From NCBI RefSeq assembly GCF_024347395.1, contig NZ_AP025472.1:2418001-2482000 (forward strand): 64,000 bases of DNA. Reading direction: 5' to 3'. Shown here in pieces: positions 44,106-53,841 of the stretch. Position 1 is the stretch's first letter; each line of letters starts with the position of its first letter. This DNA is from Vibrio cortegadensis (GTDB lineage: Bacteria; Pseudomonadota; Gammaproteobacteria; Enterobacterales; Vibrionaceae). Under the pieces are notes generated by a model that ran no database searches, was not told the DNA's origin, and was given only the letters and a program-made list of their open reading frames with translations. Made by a program: the position numbers and the translations under genes.

Positions 44106-44837
44106 CTATTTTGAGCTATTTATGCTTCTTTCTACAGAGGTCAAAACACCTCTTAAGGTATTGATCTCTTGTAACTCTGGTCTAGCTCGGCTAAATAATC
44201 GACGTAATTTATTCATCACTTGCCCAGGCTGTTCCTTAGAGATGAATTGGGTATCCAACATCACTTTTTCAAGGTGTTCATAGAACATTTCTAGCTCTTT
44301 GTGACGTGGGTACTCTTCTTGTTCTTGAGGTGCATATTGGCTTTTCTCTCTTTCAAGATGTGCAACCCTAATTTCATAGCTTAAGGTTTGTACTGCCATT
44401 GCTAAATTCAATGAACTGTATTCTGGGTTAGCAGGTATACAAACGTGGAAGTGACATTTTTGCAGCTCTTCATTAGTAAGACCTGTACGCTCACGACCAA
44501 AAATAAGTGCCACTGGGTGCTTTTCACCCTCTACGGAAAACTTTTCACCGCACTCTCTTGGTTCTAGCATTGGCCACTCTAAAGTACGTGAACGAGCACT
44601 TGATCCTACAACTAAACCACAATCTGCGATTGCTTCATCTAACGTCTCAACGATTTGAGCGTTCATTGCAATATCCCCAGCCCCGGCAGCCAATGCCATC
44701 GTTTGTGAATCAACTTCACACTGGGGAGCCACCAATACCATTTGGTTAAGCCCCATAACTTTCATTGCACGAGCTGCTGAACCAATGTTACCGGGATGAG
44801 AGGTTCCTACTAAAACGACTTTTACATTGTCTAACAT
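44106..44837 (-). CDS. trmJ: tRNA Cm32/Um32 methyltransferase TrmJ
   Basis: SPOUT-class 2'-O-methyltransferase acting on nucleotide 32 of several tRNAs. 243 residues: VVLVGTSHPGNIGSAARAMK at 6-26 in pieces, IFGRERTGLTNEE near 110, and CIPANPEYSSLNLAMAVQ near 135 form the trefoil-knot SAM site. The C-terminal extension (about 165-243) is helical. Its position just upstream of iscR is conserved in E. coli, and it diverges from suhB. Confidence 0.95.
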   Translation of the reverse strand: MLDNVKVVLVGTSHPGNIGSAARAMKVMGLNQMVLVAPQCEVDSQTMALAAGAGDIAMNAQIVETLDEAIADCGLVVGSSARSRTLEWPMLEPRECGEKFSVEGEKHPVALIFGRERTGLTNEELQKCHFHVCIPANPEYSSLNLAMAVQTLSYEIRVAHLEREKSQYAPQEQEEYPRHKELEMFYEHLEKVMLDTQFISKEQPGQVMNKLRRLFSRARPELQEINTLRGVLTSVERSINSSK

Positions 44838-45028
44838 AACTTGACGACACCACTAAAATTAAAACCGCGAGATAATAACAAAAAACAAAACAAGCTTATA
44901 TAGCCACCGCGATACTCCTGTCATTCAAGACATTTAAAAACACACTAAACTCGTTAGATCACAGTTTTCATCTGTTATCCGATTCAAAAGCTCATTAAAT
45001 AACCACTTCCCTTTTAATAAAAGTTTGG

Positions 45029-45034
45029 TATACT
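45029..45034 (+). promoter_or_regulatory. Candidate extended -10 of suhB
   Basis: TTTGGTATACT, i.e. a TGN extension before TATACT (45029-45034), 47 bp upstream of the suhB ATG. No good -35 hexamer is seen, which fits an extended -10 promoter. Confidence 0.4.
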
Positions 45035-45080
45035 CCCCGCCGCTTTAAATCGTTCTTTAACATCCGTTGGGAAAATCCTT

Positions 45081-45884
45081 ATGCATCCTATGCTAAATAT
45101 TGCTATACGCGCTGCGCGTAAAGCAGGCAATCATATTGCTAAATCGTTAGAAACTGTTGATAAAATTGAGATCACTCAAAAAGGTAATAACTCATTTATT
45201 ACTAATATCAATGAAGAAGCTGAATACCTTATTCTTGAAACTATCAAAGCTTCTTACCCAGATCACAGCACGATTGCGGAAGAAAGCGGCCTTATCGAAG
45301 GCTCTGATTCAAGTGTACAATGGATTATCAACCCACTGGATGGCACGAATAACTTCGTAAAAGGCTTCCCACACTTCTCAGTATCTATCGCTGTTCGTAT
45401 CAACGGTAAAACTGAAGTCGCTTGTGTTTATGACCCAATGCTAAATGAGCTATTCACAGCTCAACGTGGTGCTGGCGCTCAACTAAACAATGCTCGTCTA
45501 CGTGTATCTCAACTTAAAGACCTCCAAGGTACTGTTTTAGCGACAGGCTTCCCTTACAATCAAAAGCAGCACTCTGAAAGCTACCTAAAAGTACTTTCAG
45601 CTCTATTTGCTGATTGTTCTGATTTCCGTCGTACAGGTTCTGTTGCGCTAGACTTATGCTACCTAGCAGCTGGCCGTGTTGATGGTTACTTTGAGCTTGG
45701 CTTGAAACCTTGGGATCTTGCAGCTGCTGAGCTTATTGCTCGTGAATCTGGTGCTATCCTGACTGACTTTGCTGGCGGTACTGAGTACATGAAGTCTGGC
45801 AATATCGTTGCATCAAGTGCACGTGGTGTTAAGTGTATGCTTAAGACTATCCGTGAACACGGTAACGAAGCTATCTGTAAGTAA
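45081..45884 (+). CDS. suhB: Inositol monophosphatase / Nus factor SuhB
   Basis: A 267-residue Mg-dependent inositol monophosphatase family protein, which in E. coli also acts in rRNA antitermination. The start MHPMLNIAIRAARKAG is nearly identical to E. coli SuhB. Metal and phosphate motifs are EESG near 67, INPLDGTNNFVKGFPHFSVS near 83-102, and LKPWDLAAAELI near 215. It diverges from trmJ by 243 bp. Confidence 0.96.
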   Translation: MHPMLNIAIRAARKAGNHIAKSLETVDKIEITQKGNNSFITNINEEAEYLILETIKASYPDHSTIAEESGLIEGSDSSVQWIINPLDGTNNFVKGFPHFSVSIAVRINGKTEVACVYDPMLNELFTAQRGAGAQLNNARLRVSQLKDLQGTVLATGFPYNQKQHSESYLKVLSALFADCSDFRRTGSVALDLCYLAAGRVDGYFELGLKPWDLAAAELIARESGAILTDFAGGTEYMKSGNIVASSARGVKCMLKTIREHGNEAICK

Positions 45885-45904
45885 TTTAACTTACTCAAAA
45901 TTGT

Positions 45905-45937
45905 AAACGCCCGCATAGCAATATGCGGGCGTTTTTT
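45905..45937 (+). terminator. suhB terminator
   Basis: AAACGCCCGCAT - AGCAAT - ATGCGGGCGTTT followed by T residues, 20 bp past the suhB stop. Strong GC-rich stem. Confidence 0.93.
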
Positions 45938-46060
45938 TATGCCTATTACTGAATCCTTTCTGATTTAAACTTGAATCTTATAGTGCCATCTTTGAAATGA
46001 ATCTTTTATGCATGGTTCTGATGAAATAGCGGCAAGCAAACAAAAAGTGACAAGCAAATA

Positions 46061-46090
46061 AAAAGCCGCTGATTTCTCAGCGGCTTTTTG
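46061..46090 (-). terminator. secF terminator
   Basis: AAAAAGCCGCTGA - TTTC - TCAGCGGCTTTTT, a 13-bp perfect stem about 30 bp past the secF stop; it is symmetrical so may act on either strand. Confidence 0.92.
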
Positions 46091-46120
46091 TGACAACTTG
46101 TCTAGATGAGTTAACTCTCG

Positions 46121-47068
46121 TTAAGGCATCTCGTCAAATTCAGCGCCTTCTTTGTCAATCTGTGGTGGCATTAGGTGTTCACGAGTGATACCTAGTTTAA
46201 GAGCCAGTGCAGATGCAACATAGATAGAAGAGTAAGTACCAACAGTGATACCTAACAGCAATGCTGTTGCAAAGCCGTGGATCATTGCCCCACCTTGTGC
46301 GAACAATGCAATAACAACAAACAAAGTAGTACCGGAAGTAATCAAAGTACGACTTAATGTTTGTGTGATTGAATTATTCATCACTTCAGCAGACTCACCT
46401 TTACGCATTTTGCGGAAGTTTTCACGGATACGGTCAAATACTACGATGGTATCGTTGAGGGAGTACCCCACTACCGTCAATAGTGCTGCCACAATCGTTA
46501 AGTCCACTTCAATCTGCATGATGGAGAATACACCCAGCGTGATAATAACATCGTGCGTTAATGCGAGTACCGCACCAGCAGCCAGACGCCACTCAAAACG
46601 CATTGATACGTATATCAAAATACAGATTAATGAAACGATAATGGCTAAACCACCCGCTTCAGTTAGTTCATCGCCAACGTTAGGACCAACAAACTCGATA
46701 CGGCGCATCTCTACGCTTTCGCCAGTTCCATCTTCAATCGCTGATAGAATTTGGTTACCAAGAGTTTCACCTTGAAGGTCATCTCTTGGACGCAAGCGAA
46801 CCATTACTTCACGAGCAGAACCAAAGTTTTGTACCGTTGCATCGCCAAAACCTTTTGCCTGTAAAGCACCACGAATATCTTCTAGGTTTGCTGGTTGCTC
46901 AAAACCAACTTCAATCAGAGTACCGCCCGTAAAATCTAAACCCCAATTCAACCATTTTGTTGAAAGAGTAAAGATTGCAGCACCAATCATGATTATAGAA
47001 AAAGCAAAGGCAAATTTAGACCAACGCATAAAGTCGATCGTTTTGTCTGCTTTCAAAATCTGAAACAT
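46121..47068 (-). CDS. secF: Protein translocase subunit SecF
   Basis: With SecD forms a proton-driven RND-type complex that pulls exported proteins into the periplasm. 315 residues, with six membrane helices, a periplasmic loop (about 35-130) with WGLDFTGGTLIEV near 45, and the family motif GYSLNDTIVVFDRIRE near 200. ATG at 47068 is preferred to a GTG one codon earlier because AAGGG lies 7 nt upstream. It lies 15 bp after secD. Confidence 0.95.
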   Translation of the reverse strand: MFQILKADKTIDFMRWSKFAFAFSIIMIGAAIFTLSTKWLNWGLDFTGGTLIEVGFEQPANLEDIRGALQAKGFGDATVQNFGSAREVMVRLRPRDDLQGETLGNQILSAIEDGTGESVEMRRIEFVGPNVGDELTEAGGLAIIVSLICILIYVSMRFEWRLAAGAVLALTHDVIITLGVFSIMQIEVDLTIVAALLTVVGYSLNDTIVVFDRIRENFRKMRKGESAEVMNNSITQTLSRTLITSGTTLFVVIALFAQGGAMIHGFATALLLGITVGTYSSIYVASALALKLGITREHLMPPQIDKEGAEFDEMP

Positions 47069-47083
47069 CACATTTCCCTTAGC

Positions 47084-48940
47084 TTAGATCGACAGTTTAT
47101 CGATACGTTTGCCACCATATAGCAGGTTCACGACACAACGCGTTCCAACAATAGCGGTAAACATAGAAGTCAGAATACCGATAGACAGAGTCACGGCGAA
47201 ACCTTTGATTGCACCTGTACCTACAGCAAACAAAATAATTGCTGTAATTAAGGTCGTAATGTTCGCATCGGCAATAGTACTGAATGCATTGGCGTAACCT
47301 TGGTGAATCGCTTGTTGTGGATTACGTCCATCACGTAGCTCTTCACGAATACGCTCAAATATCAGCACGTTCGCATCCACCGCCATACCAACGGTCAAAA
47401 CGATACCAGCGATACCAGGAAGCGTCATGGTTGCCCCAGGGATCATCGACATGACACCGATAATCAAGACTAGGTTTGCCATTAGTGCCATGTTCGCAAT
47501 TAAGCCAAACTTACGGTAGTACAGTAGAGTAAACAGCATAACTGCCGCCATACCCCAAACACACGCCATCACACCCATATCGATGTTCTGTTGACCCATA
47601 GATGGACCAATTGTGCGCTCTTCAACGATTGAGATTGGAGCAATAAGAGCACCAGCACGAAGTAGCAGAGCTAAGTTATGAGCTTCTGAAGCTGAATCAA
47701 TACCTGTAATTCGGAAACTACGGCCAAGCGTTGATTGAATCGTTGCTTGGTTGATCACTTCTTCATGCTTAGTCAGGATTACGCTGCCTTCTGGGTTTTT
47801 ACGCCCACTGTCTTTGTACTCAGCAAATACGGTTGCCATAAGCTTACCGATGTTTTTACGTGAGAACGCTGACATTTTGCTGCCACCTTCACTATCAAGT
47901 GAGATATTCACTTGTGGACGACCATACTCATCAACGCTTGAACTTGCGTCTGTAATACTTGAGCCACCAAGAATGACACGTTTCTTCAGTACGACAGGGC
48001 GACCATTACGATCTTGTTTGATTTCACTGCCAGCAGGCGCTCGACCACTTGCCGCTGCTGCTAAGTCAGCTTTATCATCCACTTCTCGGAATTCAAGTGT
48101 CGCTGTTGCACCTAAAATTTCTTTAGCGCGAGCAGTATCCTGAACACCTGGCAGTTCCACAACGATTCGGCTTGCACCTTGACGTTGAACAAGAGGTTCA
48201 GCAACACCAAGTTCATTTACACGATTGCGCAAAATAGTAATATTCTGCTCAACTGCGTAGTTACGAATCTCTTGAAGGCGAGCTTCCGTAAACTTAGCCA
48301 CCAGCGCAAAACGACCATTTGATGCAGACTCAGTAAAAGTCATATCTTGGTGCTTTGATGTAAGGCTTTGTTTAGCTTGGGAGAGTTGCTCTTCATTGCG
48401 AAGTAATACTTCTACCGCGTCTTTACCCGATGGGCGAATAGAGCGGTAACGAATTTTTTCTTCACGCAGTTCACTTCTGAAGGCTTCTTCTTGCTGTCCA
48501 ACAAGCTTACCCATCGCAGCGTCCATATCCACTTCCATTAAGAAGTGAACACCACCACGTAAATCAAGGCCAAGTTTCATTGGTGCAGCACCAATAGATT
48601 CAAGCCAATCAGGAGTAGAAGCCGCTAAGTTAAGAGCAACAATGACATCTTTGCCTAATGCTTCGCTAACAATATCGCGAGCACTGATTTGAGTGTCAGT
48701 ATCGGTAAAACGAACAAGAATAGAACCGTTCTCTAGAGCAACGGATTTATGAGATAAGCTCTTTTCATCAAGAGCTTCGGTGACAGCATCCAGCGTCGAC
48801 ATATCTACAGAGGCGCCACGCACCCCTGTGACTTGAATCGCCGGATCTTCACCGTATATATTTGGAAGAGCGTATAGCGCTGCAATGGCGATGGAAAACA
48901 CCACCATTAAATACTTCCATAACGGGTAACGGTTTAGCAC
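47084..48940 (-). CDS. secD: Protein translocase subunit SecD
   Basis: A 618-residue membrane protein with a first helix at about 8-26, a large periplasmic region with the P1 base GLDLRGGVHFLMEVD near 120, and five C-terminal helices (about 450-615) with GMAVDANVLIFERIREELRDG near 515-535. It transports protons and completes preprotein translocation with SecF. It follows yajC by 19 bp. Confidence 0.96.
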   Translation of the reverse strand: MLNRYPLWKYLMVVFSIAIAALYALPNIYGEDPAIQVTGVRGASVDMSTLDAVTEALDEKSLSHKSVALENGSILVRFTDTDTQISARDIVSEALGKDVIVALNLAASTPDWLESIGAAPMKLGLDLRGGVHFLMEVDMDAAMGKLVGQQEEAFRSELREEKIRYRSIRPSGKDAVEVLLRNEEQLSQAKQSLTSKHQDMTFTESASNGRFALVAKFTEARLQEIRNYAVEQNITILRNRVNELGVAEPLVQRQGASRIVVELPGVQDTARAKEILGATATLEFREVDDKADLAAAASGRAPAGSEIKQDRNGRPVVLKKRVILGGSSITDASSSVDEYGRPQVNISLDSEGGSKMSAFSRKNIGKLMATVFAEYKDSGRKNPEGSVILTKHEEVINQATIQSTLGRSFRITGIDSASEAHNLALLLRAGALIAPISIVEERTIGPSMGQQNIDMGVMACVWGMAAVMLFTLLYYRKFGLIANMALMANLVLIIGVMSMIPGATMTLPGIAGIVLTVGMAVDANVLIFERIREELRDGRNPQQAIHQGYANAFSTIADANITTLITAIILFAVGTGAIKGFAVTLSIGILTSMFTAIVGTRCVVNLLYGGKRIDKLSI

Positions 48941-48959
48941 AGCGAGGATCCTCTAGCTG

Positions 48960-49289
48960 TTATAGAGACTTAAGCGTACCTTTAGGTAGCACTGCAGTAA
49001 CGAAATCTTTTTTGATTACAACTTCGTTATTATCGTTAAGTGCAATTGACACATAGTCATTGTCTTCAGCGATTTTAGTAATTTTGCCTACAAGGCCGCC
49101 ACTAGTCAGTACTTCGTCGCCTTTACCCATCGCGCTCATTAAGCTTTTGTGCTCTTTTACACGTTTCGCTTGTGGACGGTAAATCATGAAGTAGAAGATT
49201 ACTGCGAACATGCCTAGCATGATTAGCATTTCGAAACCGCCACCTGGTGCAGCGCCTTCAGCAGCTGCGTGAGCTTGAGAAATAAACAT
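48960..49289 (-). CDS. yajC: Sec translocase accessory subunit YajC
   Basis: A 109-residue single-pass inner-membrane protein associated with SecDF. The helix is at about 18-38 (FEMLIMLGMFAVIFYFMIY), then the family motif RPQAKRVKEHKSLM and DEVLTSGGLVGKI. First of yajC-secD-secF, 124 bp from tgt, with a long inverted repeat between. Confidence 0.95.
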   Translation of the reverse strand: MFISQAHAAAEGAAPGGGFEMLIMLGMFAVIFYFMIYRPQAKRVKEHKSLMSAMGKGDEVLTSGGLVGKITKIAEDNDYVSIALNDNNEVVIKKDFVTAVLPKGTLKSL

Positions 49290-49341
49290 TTAAAAACATC
49301 CTCTATTTAATTTTTATTGATAATCCAACTAATTGGGCTGC

Positions 49342-49404
49342 ATCGCCCTATTTTCAAGGCTTCAAAGTCTAGTTTAGAGATTGAGGTCGCAAAAATAGGG
49401 CGAT
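49342..49404. repeat. 13-bp perfect inverted repeat between tgt and yajC
   Basis: ATCGCCCTATTTT (49342-49354) and AAAATAGGGCGAT (49392-49404) form a perfect 13-bp stem with a 37-nt loop. It spans most of the tgt-yajC gap. As RNA on the minus strand it would sit 9 nt past the tgt stop and could attenuate or stabilise the tgt-yajC junction. Confidence 0.6.
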
Positions 49405-49413
49405 AGAGACAAA

Positions 49414-50544
49414 TTATTTATTCATTGGTGGAACTTCACGATCACGGCGAGCGTAAAATTCTTCTACAAAAGCATCAAAACGGTCTTCATCGATCGCGTT
49501 ACGGATACTTTGCATCAAACGTTGGTAGTAACGTAGGTTATGAATAGTATTCAGTCTTGCACCTAAGATCTCATTACAACGATCTAGGTGGTGTAGATAT
49601 GATTTTGAATAGTTGCTGCAAGTGTAACAGTCACACTGTGGATCTAGTGGTGTTGTATCCGTTTTATGTTTCGCATTACGGATCTTGATCACACCGCCAG
49701 TCACAAATAGGTGTCCATTGCGAGCATTTCGAGTCGGCATTACGCAGTCGAACATATCGATACCACGACGAACGCCTTCAACGAGATCTTCAGGTTTGCC
49801 TACGCCCATGAGGTAACGAGGCTTATCTTCAGGTAGTTGTGGGCAAGTATGCTCAAGAATACGGTGCATGTCTTCTTTAGGTTCGCCTACCGCTAAACCA
49901 CCGACAGCGTAACCATCGAAGCCAATTTTAGTTAGCGCTTCAACAGACACATCACGTAGATCTTCGTAAACACCACCTTGTACAATACCAAATAGTGAAT
50001 TGGTGTTGTCTTGGCGATCAAATTCATTACGGCTACGGTCCGCCCAACGAATAGAACGCTCCATTGAAATACGAGCTTCATCGTGGGTTGCCGGGAATGG
50101 CGTACATTCGTCGAAGATCATCACGATATCAGAACCAAGATCGTATTGGATTTGCATTGATTTCTCAGCATCCATAAAGATCTTATCGCCGTTCACAGGG
50201 CTACGGAAATGAACACCTTCTTCGGTAATTTTACGAGTCTTACCTAAGCTGAATACTTGGAAACCGCCTGAATCGGTTAGGATTGGGCCTTTCCAGTTCA
50301 TGAAGTCATGGAGATCACCATGTAATTTCATGATCTCTTGACCAGGGCGTAACCAAAGGTGGAAAGTGTTACCAAGCAGAATTTCTGCACCAGTGTCTTT
50401 CACTTCTTCCGGTGTCATACCTTTCACAGTACCGTAAGTACCTACAGGCATGAATGCTGGTGTTTCTACTGTACCGCGTTCAAACTGAAGTTGACCACGA
50501 CGTGCGTTACCATTTGTTTTTTTAAGTTCGTACTTTAATCTCAC
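49414..50544 (-). CDS. tgt: tRNA-guanine transglycosylase
   Basis: Exchanges G34 for preQ1 in tRNAs with GUN anticodons, in queuosine synthesis. 376 residues from GTG at 50544, preceded by GGAGG; the longer frame (start 50571) lacks homology. The nucleophile Asp and neighbours are in ILTDSGGFQVFSLG near 90, substrate motif GIVQGGVYEDLR near 230, and zinc ligands CDCYTC ... LHHLDRCNE near 303-330. It lies 183 bp after queA. Confidence 0.97.
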   Translation of the reverse strand: MRLKYELKKTNGNARRGQLQFERGTVETPAFMPVGTYGTVKGMTPEEVKDTGAEILLGNTFHLWLRPGQEIMKLHGDLHDFMNWKGPILTDSGGFQVFSLGKTRKITEEGVHFRSPVNGDKIFMDAEKSMQIQYDLGSDIVMIFDECTPFPATHDEARISMERSIRWADRSRNEFDRQDNTNSLFGIVQGGVYEDLRDVSVEALTKIGFDGYAVGGLAVGEPKEDMHRILEHTCPQLPEDKPRYLMGVGKPEDLVEGVRRGIDMFDCVMPTRNARNGHLFVTGGVIKIRNAKHKTDTTPLDPQCDCYTCSNYSKSYLHHLDRCNEILGARLNTIHNLRYYQRLMQSIRNAIDEDRFDAFVEEFYARRDREVPPMNK

Positions 50545-50726
50545 GAGACCTCCAATATGCCAGAGAAACAATCTGACGATTTTACTGGGTTATTCACCCT
50601 ACCGAGAGCGGTCGCTTATCCTTGCGAGAAGTAAAGTTACCTTCCCTTCCTAGCTCAATGCTAGCACTCGACTATTAAACTTTTTTCTCGAAAATGCCAC
50701 GAAATCCGGGAATTTACGAGTGATGA

Positions 50727-51779
50727 TTATTTCGTTTTCTTATTGATGAACATCGCATCGCCATAACTGAAGAAGCGGTATTCATTTTTAACGGCATGAT
50801 CGTAAGCGGCCATCACTTTGTCGTAGTCTGCAAAAGCGCTAACAAGCATAATTAATGTTGACTCAGGCAAGTGAAAGTTGGTGATCAAACAATCAACCAA
50901 TTGATACTCGTAGCCTGGGAAAATAAAGATTTCTGTGTCGCCAAAAAATGGAACGAGCTCAGTACCTTTTTTCAGTGCATCTTGAGCGGCACTTTCTAAT
51001 GAACGAACAGATGTCGTCCCAACCGCGATGACACGTCCACCACGAGCTTTTGTCGCAGCAATCGCATCCACAACCTCTTGTGGCACTTCTACATACTCTG
51101 CATGCATGTGGTGATCATGGATATTATCCACTTTTACTGGTTGGAATGTACCCGCTCCAACATGCAAAGTAACGTAAGCAAACTCGACACCTTTATCTTT
51201 GATCTGCTCTAGTAGCTGCTCATCAAAGTGTAAACCTGCTGTTGGTGCTGCAACGGCACCCGGCTTTTTGTTATATACCGTCTGATAACGCTCTTTATCT
51301 GCGTCTTCATCAGGACGATCAATATAAGGCGGTAATGGCATATGACCAACCGCATTTAAAATCTCTAATACACTTTGATCAGAGGTAAAGCGGATCTCAA
51401 ACAGAGCATCATGGCGTGCGACCATTTCAGCTTGGTACTCATCATGTTCACCAAGGAATAGAGTAGTACCTGGCTTAGGTGATTTAGAGCAACGTACGTG
51501 AGCAAGAATGCTTTTCTCATCAATCATACGTTCGACTAAGACTTCTAGCTTACCGCCAGACTCTTTACGACCAAACAGCCGAGCTGGAATCACTCGTGTA
51601 TTATTAAAAACAACTAAATCACCCGGTTGAACAAGATCTAATACGTCTTTAAATGAACCATCACTCAAGGTTCCAGTATTTCCATCTAATTGTAGAAGGC
51701 GACTCGCGGTACGTTCCGCTTGAGGGTAACGAGCTATCAGCTCATCAGGTAATTCAAAATGAAAATCAGAAACTTGCAT
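50727..51779 (-). CDS. queA: S-adenosylmethionine:tRNA ribosyltransferase-isomerase QueA
   Basis: Adds the epoxycyclopentanediol precursor of queuosine to preQ1-tRNA using SAM. 350 residues from ATG at 51779 (MQVSDFHFELPDELIARYPQ is the family start); the frame extends 25 codons upstream without homology. Motifs include VVFNNTRVIPARLFG near 55, AAPTAGLHFDEQLL near 175 and THVGAG-like TLHVGAGTFQPV near 200. It precedes tgt as in E. coli. Confidence 0.96.
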   Translation of the reverse strand: MQVSDFHFELPDELIARYPQAERTASRLLQLDGNTGTLSDGSFKDVLDLVQPGDLVVFNNTRVIPARLFGRKESGGKLEVLVERMIDEKSILAHVRCSKSPKPGTTLFLGEHDEYQAEMVARHDALFEIRFTSDQSVLEILNAVGHMPLPPYIDRPDEDADKERYQTVYNKKPGAVAAPTAGLHFDEQLLEQIKDKGVEFAYVTLHVGAGTFQPVKVDNIHDHHMHAEYVEVPQEVVDAIAATKARGGRVIAVGTTSVRSLESAAQDALKKGTELVPFFGDTEIFIFPGYEYQLVDCLITNFHLPESTLIMLVSAFADYDKVMAAYDHAVKNEYRFFSYGDAMFINKKTK

Positions 51780-51945
51780 GCGACTTATCTTGTTTGGTTG
51801 ATAAATAAAGGGTTGCGAGTAAAAATTTCGCAGTGGAGTAGTATAGGCAGACAAAACGCAATAGCAAGGATTGTTCTAAGGGATAAGTGTAAATAGTAGT
51901 AAAAATCAGGCTGCTCGTTTAACAGCCTGAATGGATCATCAATCA

Positions 51946-53133
51946 TTAGCTCTTACATCGAAAGAACCCAACACCAATAAGGAATAGCGAATAGAACCAA
52001 TAGAGATTCGCACCATCTGGCTGAACAAAATTACAGTTACTTGTTGAGATACTATCATTACACTCTTCAGATGGCGGTAAAGTTTCTTCTGGAGGCAATG
52101 TTCCTGGTGCTTGATAATCAGCGATAAATTCGGGCTCTACTATCGCATTTTCAGGAATCGTTGATTGGTTAATATAACTTTGAATCCAATCATAATAAGT
52201 GCTTACTTTAGTGTAGAAACTAGGGATGGTCACAGAGCCACAAACAGGCATGATCATCGGCCCACCACTTACAATTCCAATTTGAACCGCTTGACCTAAA
52301 TCTAATTCCTCACTTGCCATCAATGCCCCGCCACTATCGCCTTTACAAGCACTATTCCCATAATAAGTACTACTGTCTGGATCTAGAATTTCCACTTGAT
52401 TCGGCATGGAGCAGATCTTGGTAAGGTTAACTGGGGAATCAATTATTCCTGGCAACTGCTCAGTGCCACCTTCTAAACGTTCATAACAATTTTCGATAGG
52501 CAAAAAAGTAGTGCGCGTTGAGAGTAATTGTGGTGAAGCCTCTTCAGCTAGTGGCGTTGTCGTCCCCCACCCTGAAACGTGTAGATTGGGTTGGCGATCA
52601 TTGCTATCAGCATTATCGATCCAATCGCCCATCAATCGACGTTCAATAGTTTGCATTACCGTTGGGCTTGCTAGATTCACTCTTGCAGGGAAGTCAAATA
52701 CACGATCAACTCTTAATAGTGCAATATCATTTTCTAAACTCGTATTGATTAGCTCTTCGTCGCCATTCTCATATACTTTAAAACGGCTAAAACGTTCATA
52801 TTTAGGGTGAACGACAACATGCGTCACGTTATATAAATGGTGTAAATCGACATTATGTAAATGTTGAGTATTAGCGGTGATCGCTAAGTCCCCCGGAGAC
52901 GTAACATAATATGTGCTGTCATCGGTTCCTTGCCCCATAACAACACAGTGAGCCGCAGTTAACACCCATCGGTCAGCAATGACTGAACCACCGCATATTG
53001 GGAACTCAGCCATATTACTGGCCCGTAGTGTCACTTGATAGGTAGGCTCGCTTTCTACATTACCCAACACAATTGCACTAGCGCTACTTGATACAATCAA
53101 TAGCGTTGCCACTAATCCTATTTTCCTAAACAT
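51946..53133 (-). CDS. Secreted trypsin-like serine protease with C-terminal anchor
   Basis: A 395-residue S1 protease from ATG at 53133 (AGGAAG upstream). The signal peptide is 1-20 (SSSASA). The catalytic triad is complete: His62 (VLTAAHC), Asp136 (DIALL) and Ser267 (KGDSGG). A region rich in Pro and Glu (about 340-360) leads to a C-terminal hydrophobic segment (LYWFYSLFLIGVGFF, about 377-391) and a short basic tail RCKS. This resembles the GlyGly-CTERM anchors of Vibrio type II-secreted proteases but lacks the Gly-Gly pair, reading DGANLYWF. It is monocistronic. Substrate unknown. Confidence 0.88.
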   Translation of the reverse strand: MFRKIGLVATLLIVSSSASAIVLGNVESEPTYQVTLRASNMAEFPICGGSVIADRWVLTAAHCVVMGQGTDDSTYYVTSPGDLAITANTQHLHNVDLHHLYNVTHVVVHPKYERFSRFKVYENGDEELINTSLENDIALLRVDRVFDFPARVNLASPTVMQTIERRLMGDWIDNADSNDRQPNLHVSGWGTTTPLAEEASPQLLSTRTTFLPIENCYERLEGGTEQLPGIIDSPVNLTKICSMPNQVEILDPDSSTYYGNSACKGDSGGALMASEELDLGQAVQIGIVSGGPMIMPVCGSVTIPSFYTKVSTYYDWIQSYINQSTIPENAIVEPEFIADYQAPGTLPPEETLPPSEECNDSISTSNCNFVQPDGANLYWFYSLFLIGVGFFRCKS

Positions 53134-53382
53134 CTTGATGATCTTCCTACCGAGAAAAACCCAATAGTCCACGACCTACCATTCAATCAACATTACTCAT
53201 TACCAAGTCTGCGATACATTTCATTGTAAAACCGACATGAGCAACAATATCACTCATCAGTATTCAAACTTGATCGCAATCTAATTCGTTGCATAAAGCT
53301 CAATAAAAATGAGTTAGCTCCCAGATATTAAGACAATAAAAACCTATAGTTAAACTACACCGACCCATAAAAGGAGATCGTG

Positions 53383-53841
53383 ATGATCAAAGTCGAAGAC
53401 ATGATGACTCGTAACCCTCACACTCTATTACGATCACATTCGTTAGCCGAAGCTAAGAGTACAATGGAAGCCTTAGATATCCGCCACATTCCTGTTGTGG
53501 ATGCAGAAAGAAGACTGCTCGGCGTAGTGACTCAGCGTGATATTCTTGCCGCTCAAGAGTCTAGCCTGCAAAATATTCCAAGCACACAATCTTATACTCT
53601 AGCGACCCCTCTCAATGAGGTAATGCACCGTAATATCATGACTGTAGAGCCAAGAGCAGGATTAAAAGAGAGTGCCACTTACATGCAAAAGCACAAAGTT
53701 GGCTGCTTACCTGTGGTGGAAGATGGAGAGCTAGTCGGAATTATTACTGACAGTGACTTTGTCACCATTGCCATTAATTTGCTTGAGCTACAAGAAGATG
53801 CCGAACCAGAAGAAGTCGACGTCGATGTCATAGAAGAATAA
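53383..53841 (+). CDS. Two-CBS-domain protein
   Basis: A 152-residue cytoplasmic protein made almost only of two CBS domains: VEDMMTRNPHTLLRSHSL (about 3-58) and LNEVMHRNIMTVEPRAGL (about 78-133), each with the GVVTQRD / GIITDSD end motif. Such modules bind adenosyl ligands and regulate a partner. No partner is adjacent. A long acidic tail (EDAEPEEVDVDVIEE) ends it. ATG at 53383 is preferred over GTG at 53380 because AAGGAG then lies 6 nt upstream. Confidence 0.88.
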   Translation: MIKVEDMMTRNPHTLLRSHSLAEAKSTMEALDIRHIPVVDAERRLLGVVTQRDILAAQESSLQNIPSTQSYTLATPLNEVMHRNIMTVEPRAGLKESATYMQKHKVGCLPVVEDGELVGIITDSDFVTIAINLLELQEDAEPEEVDVDVIEE

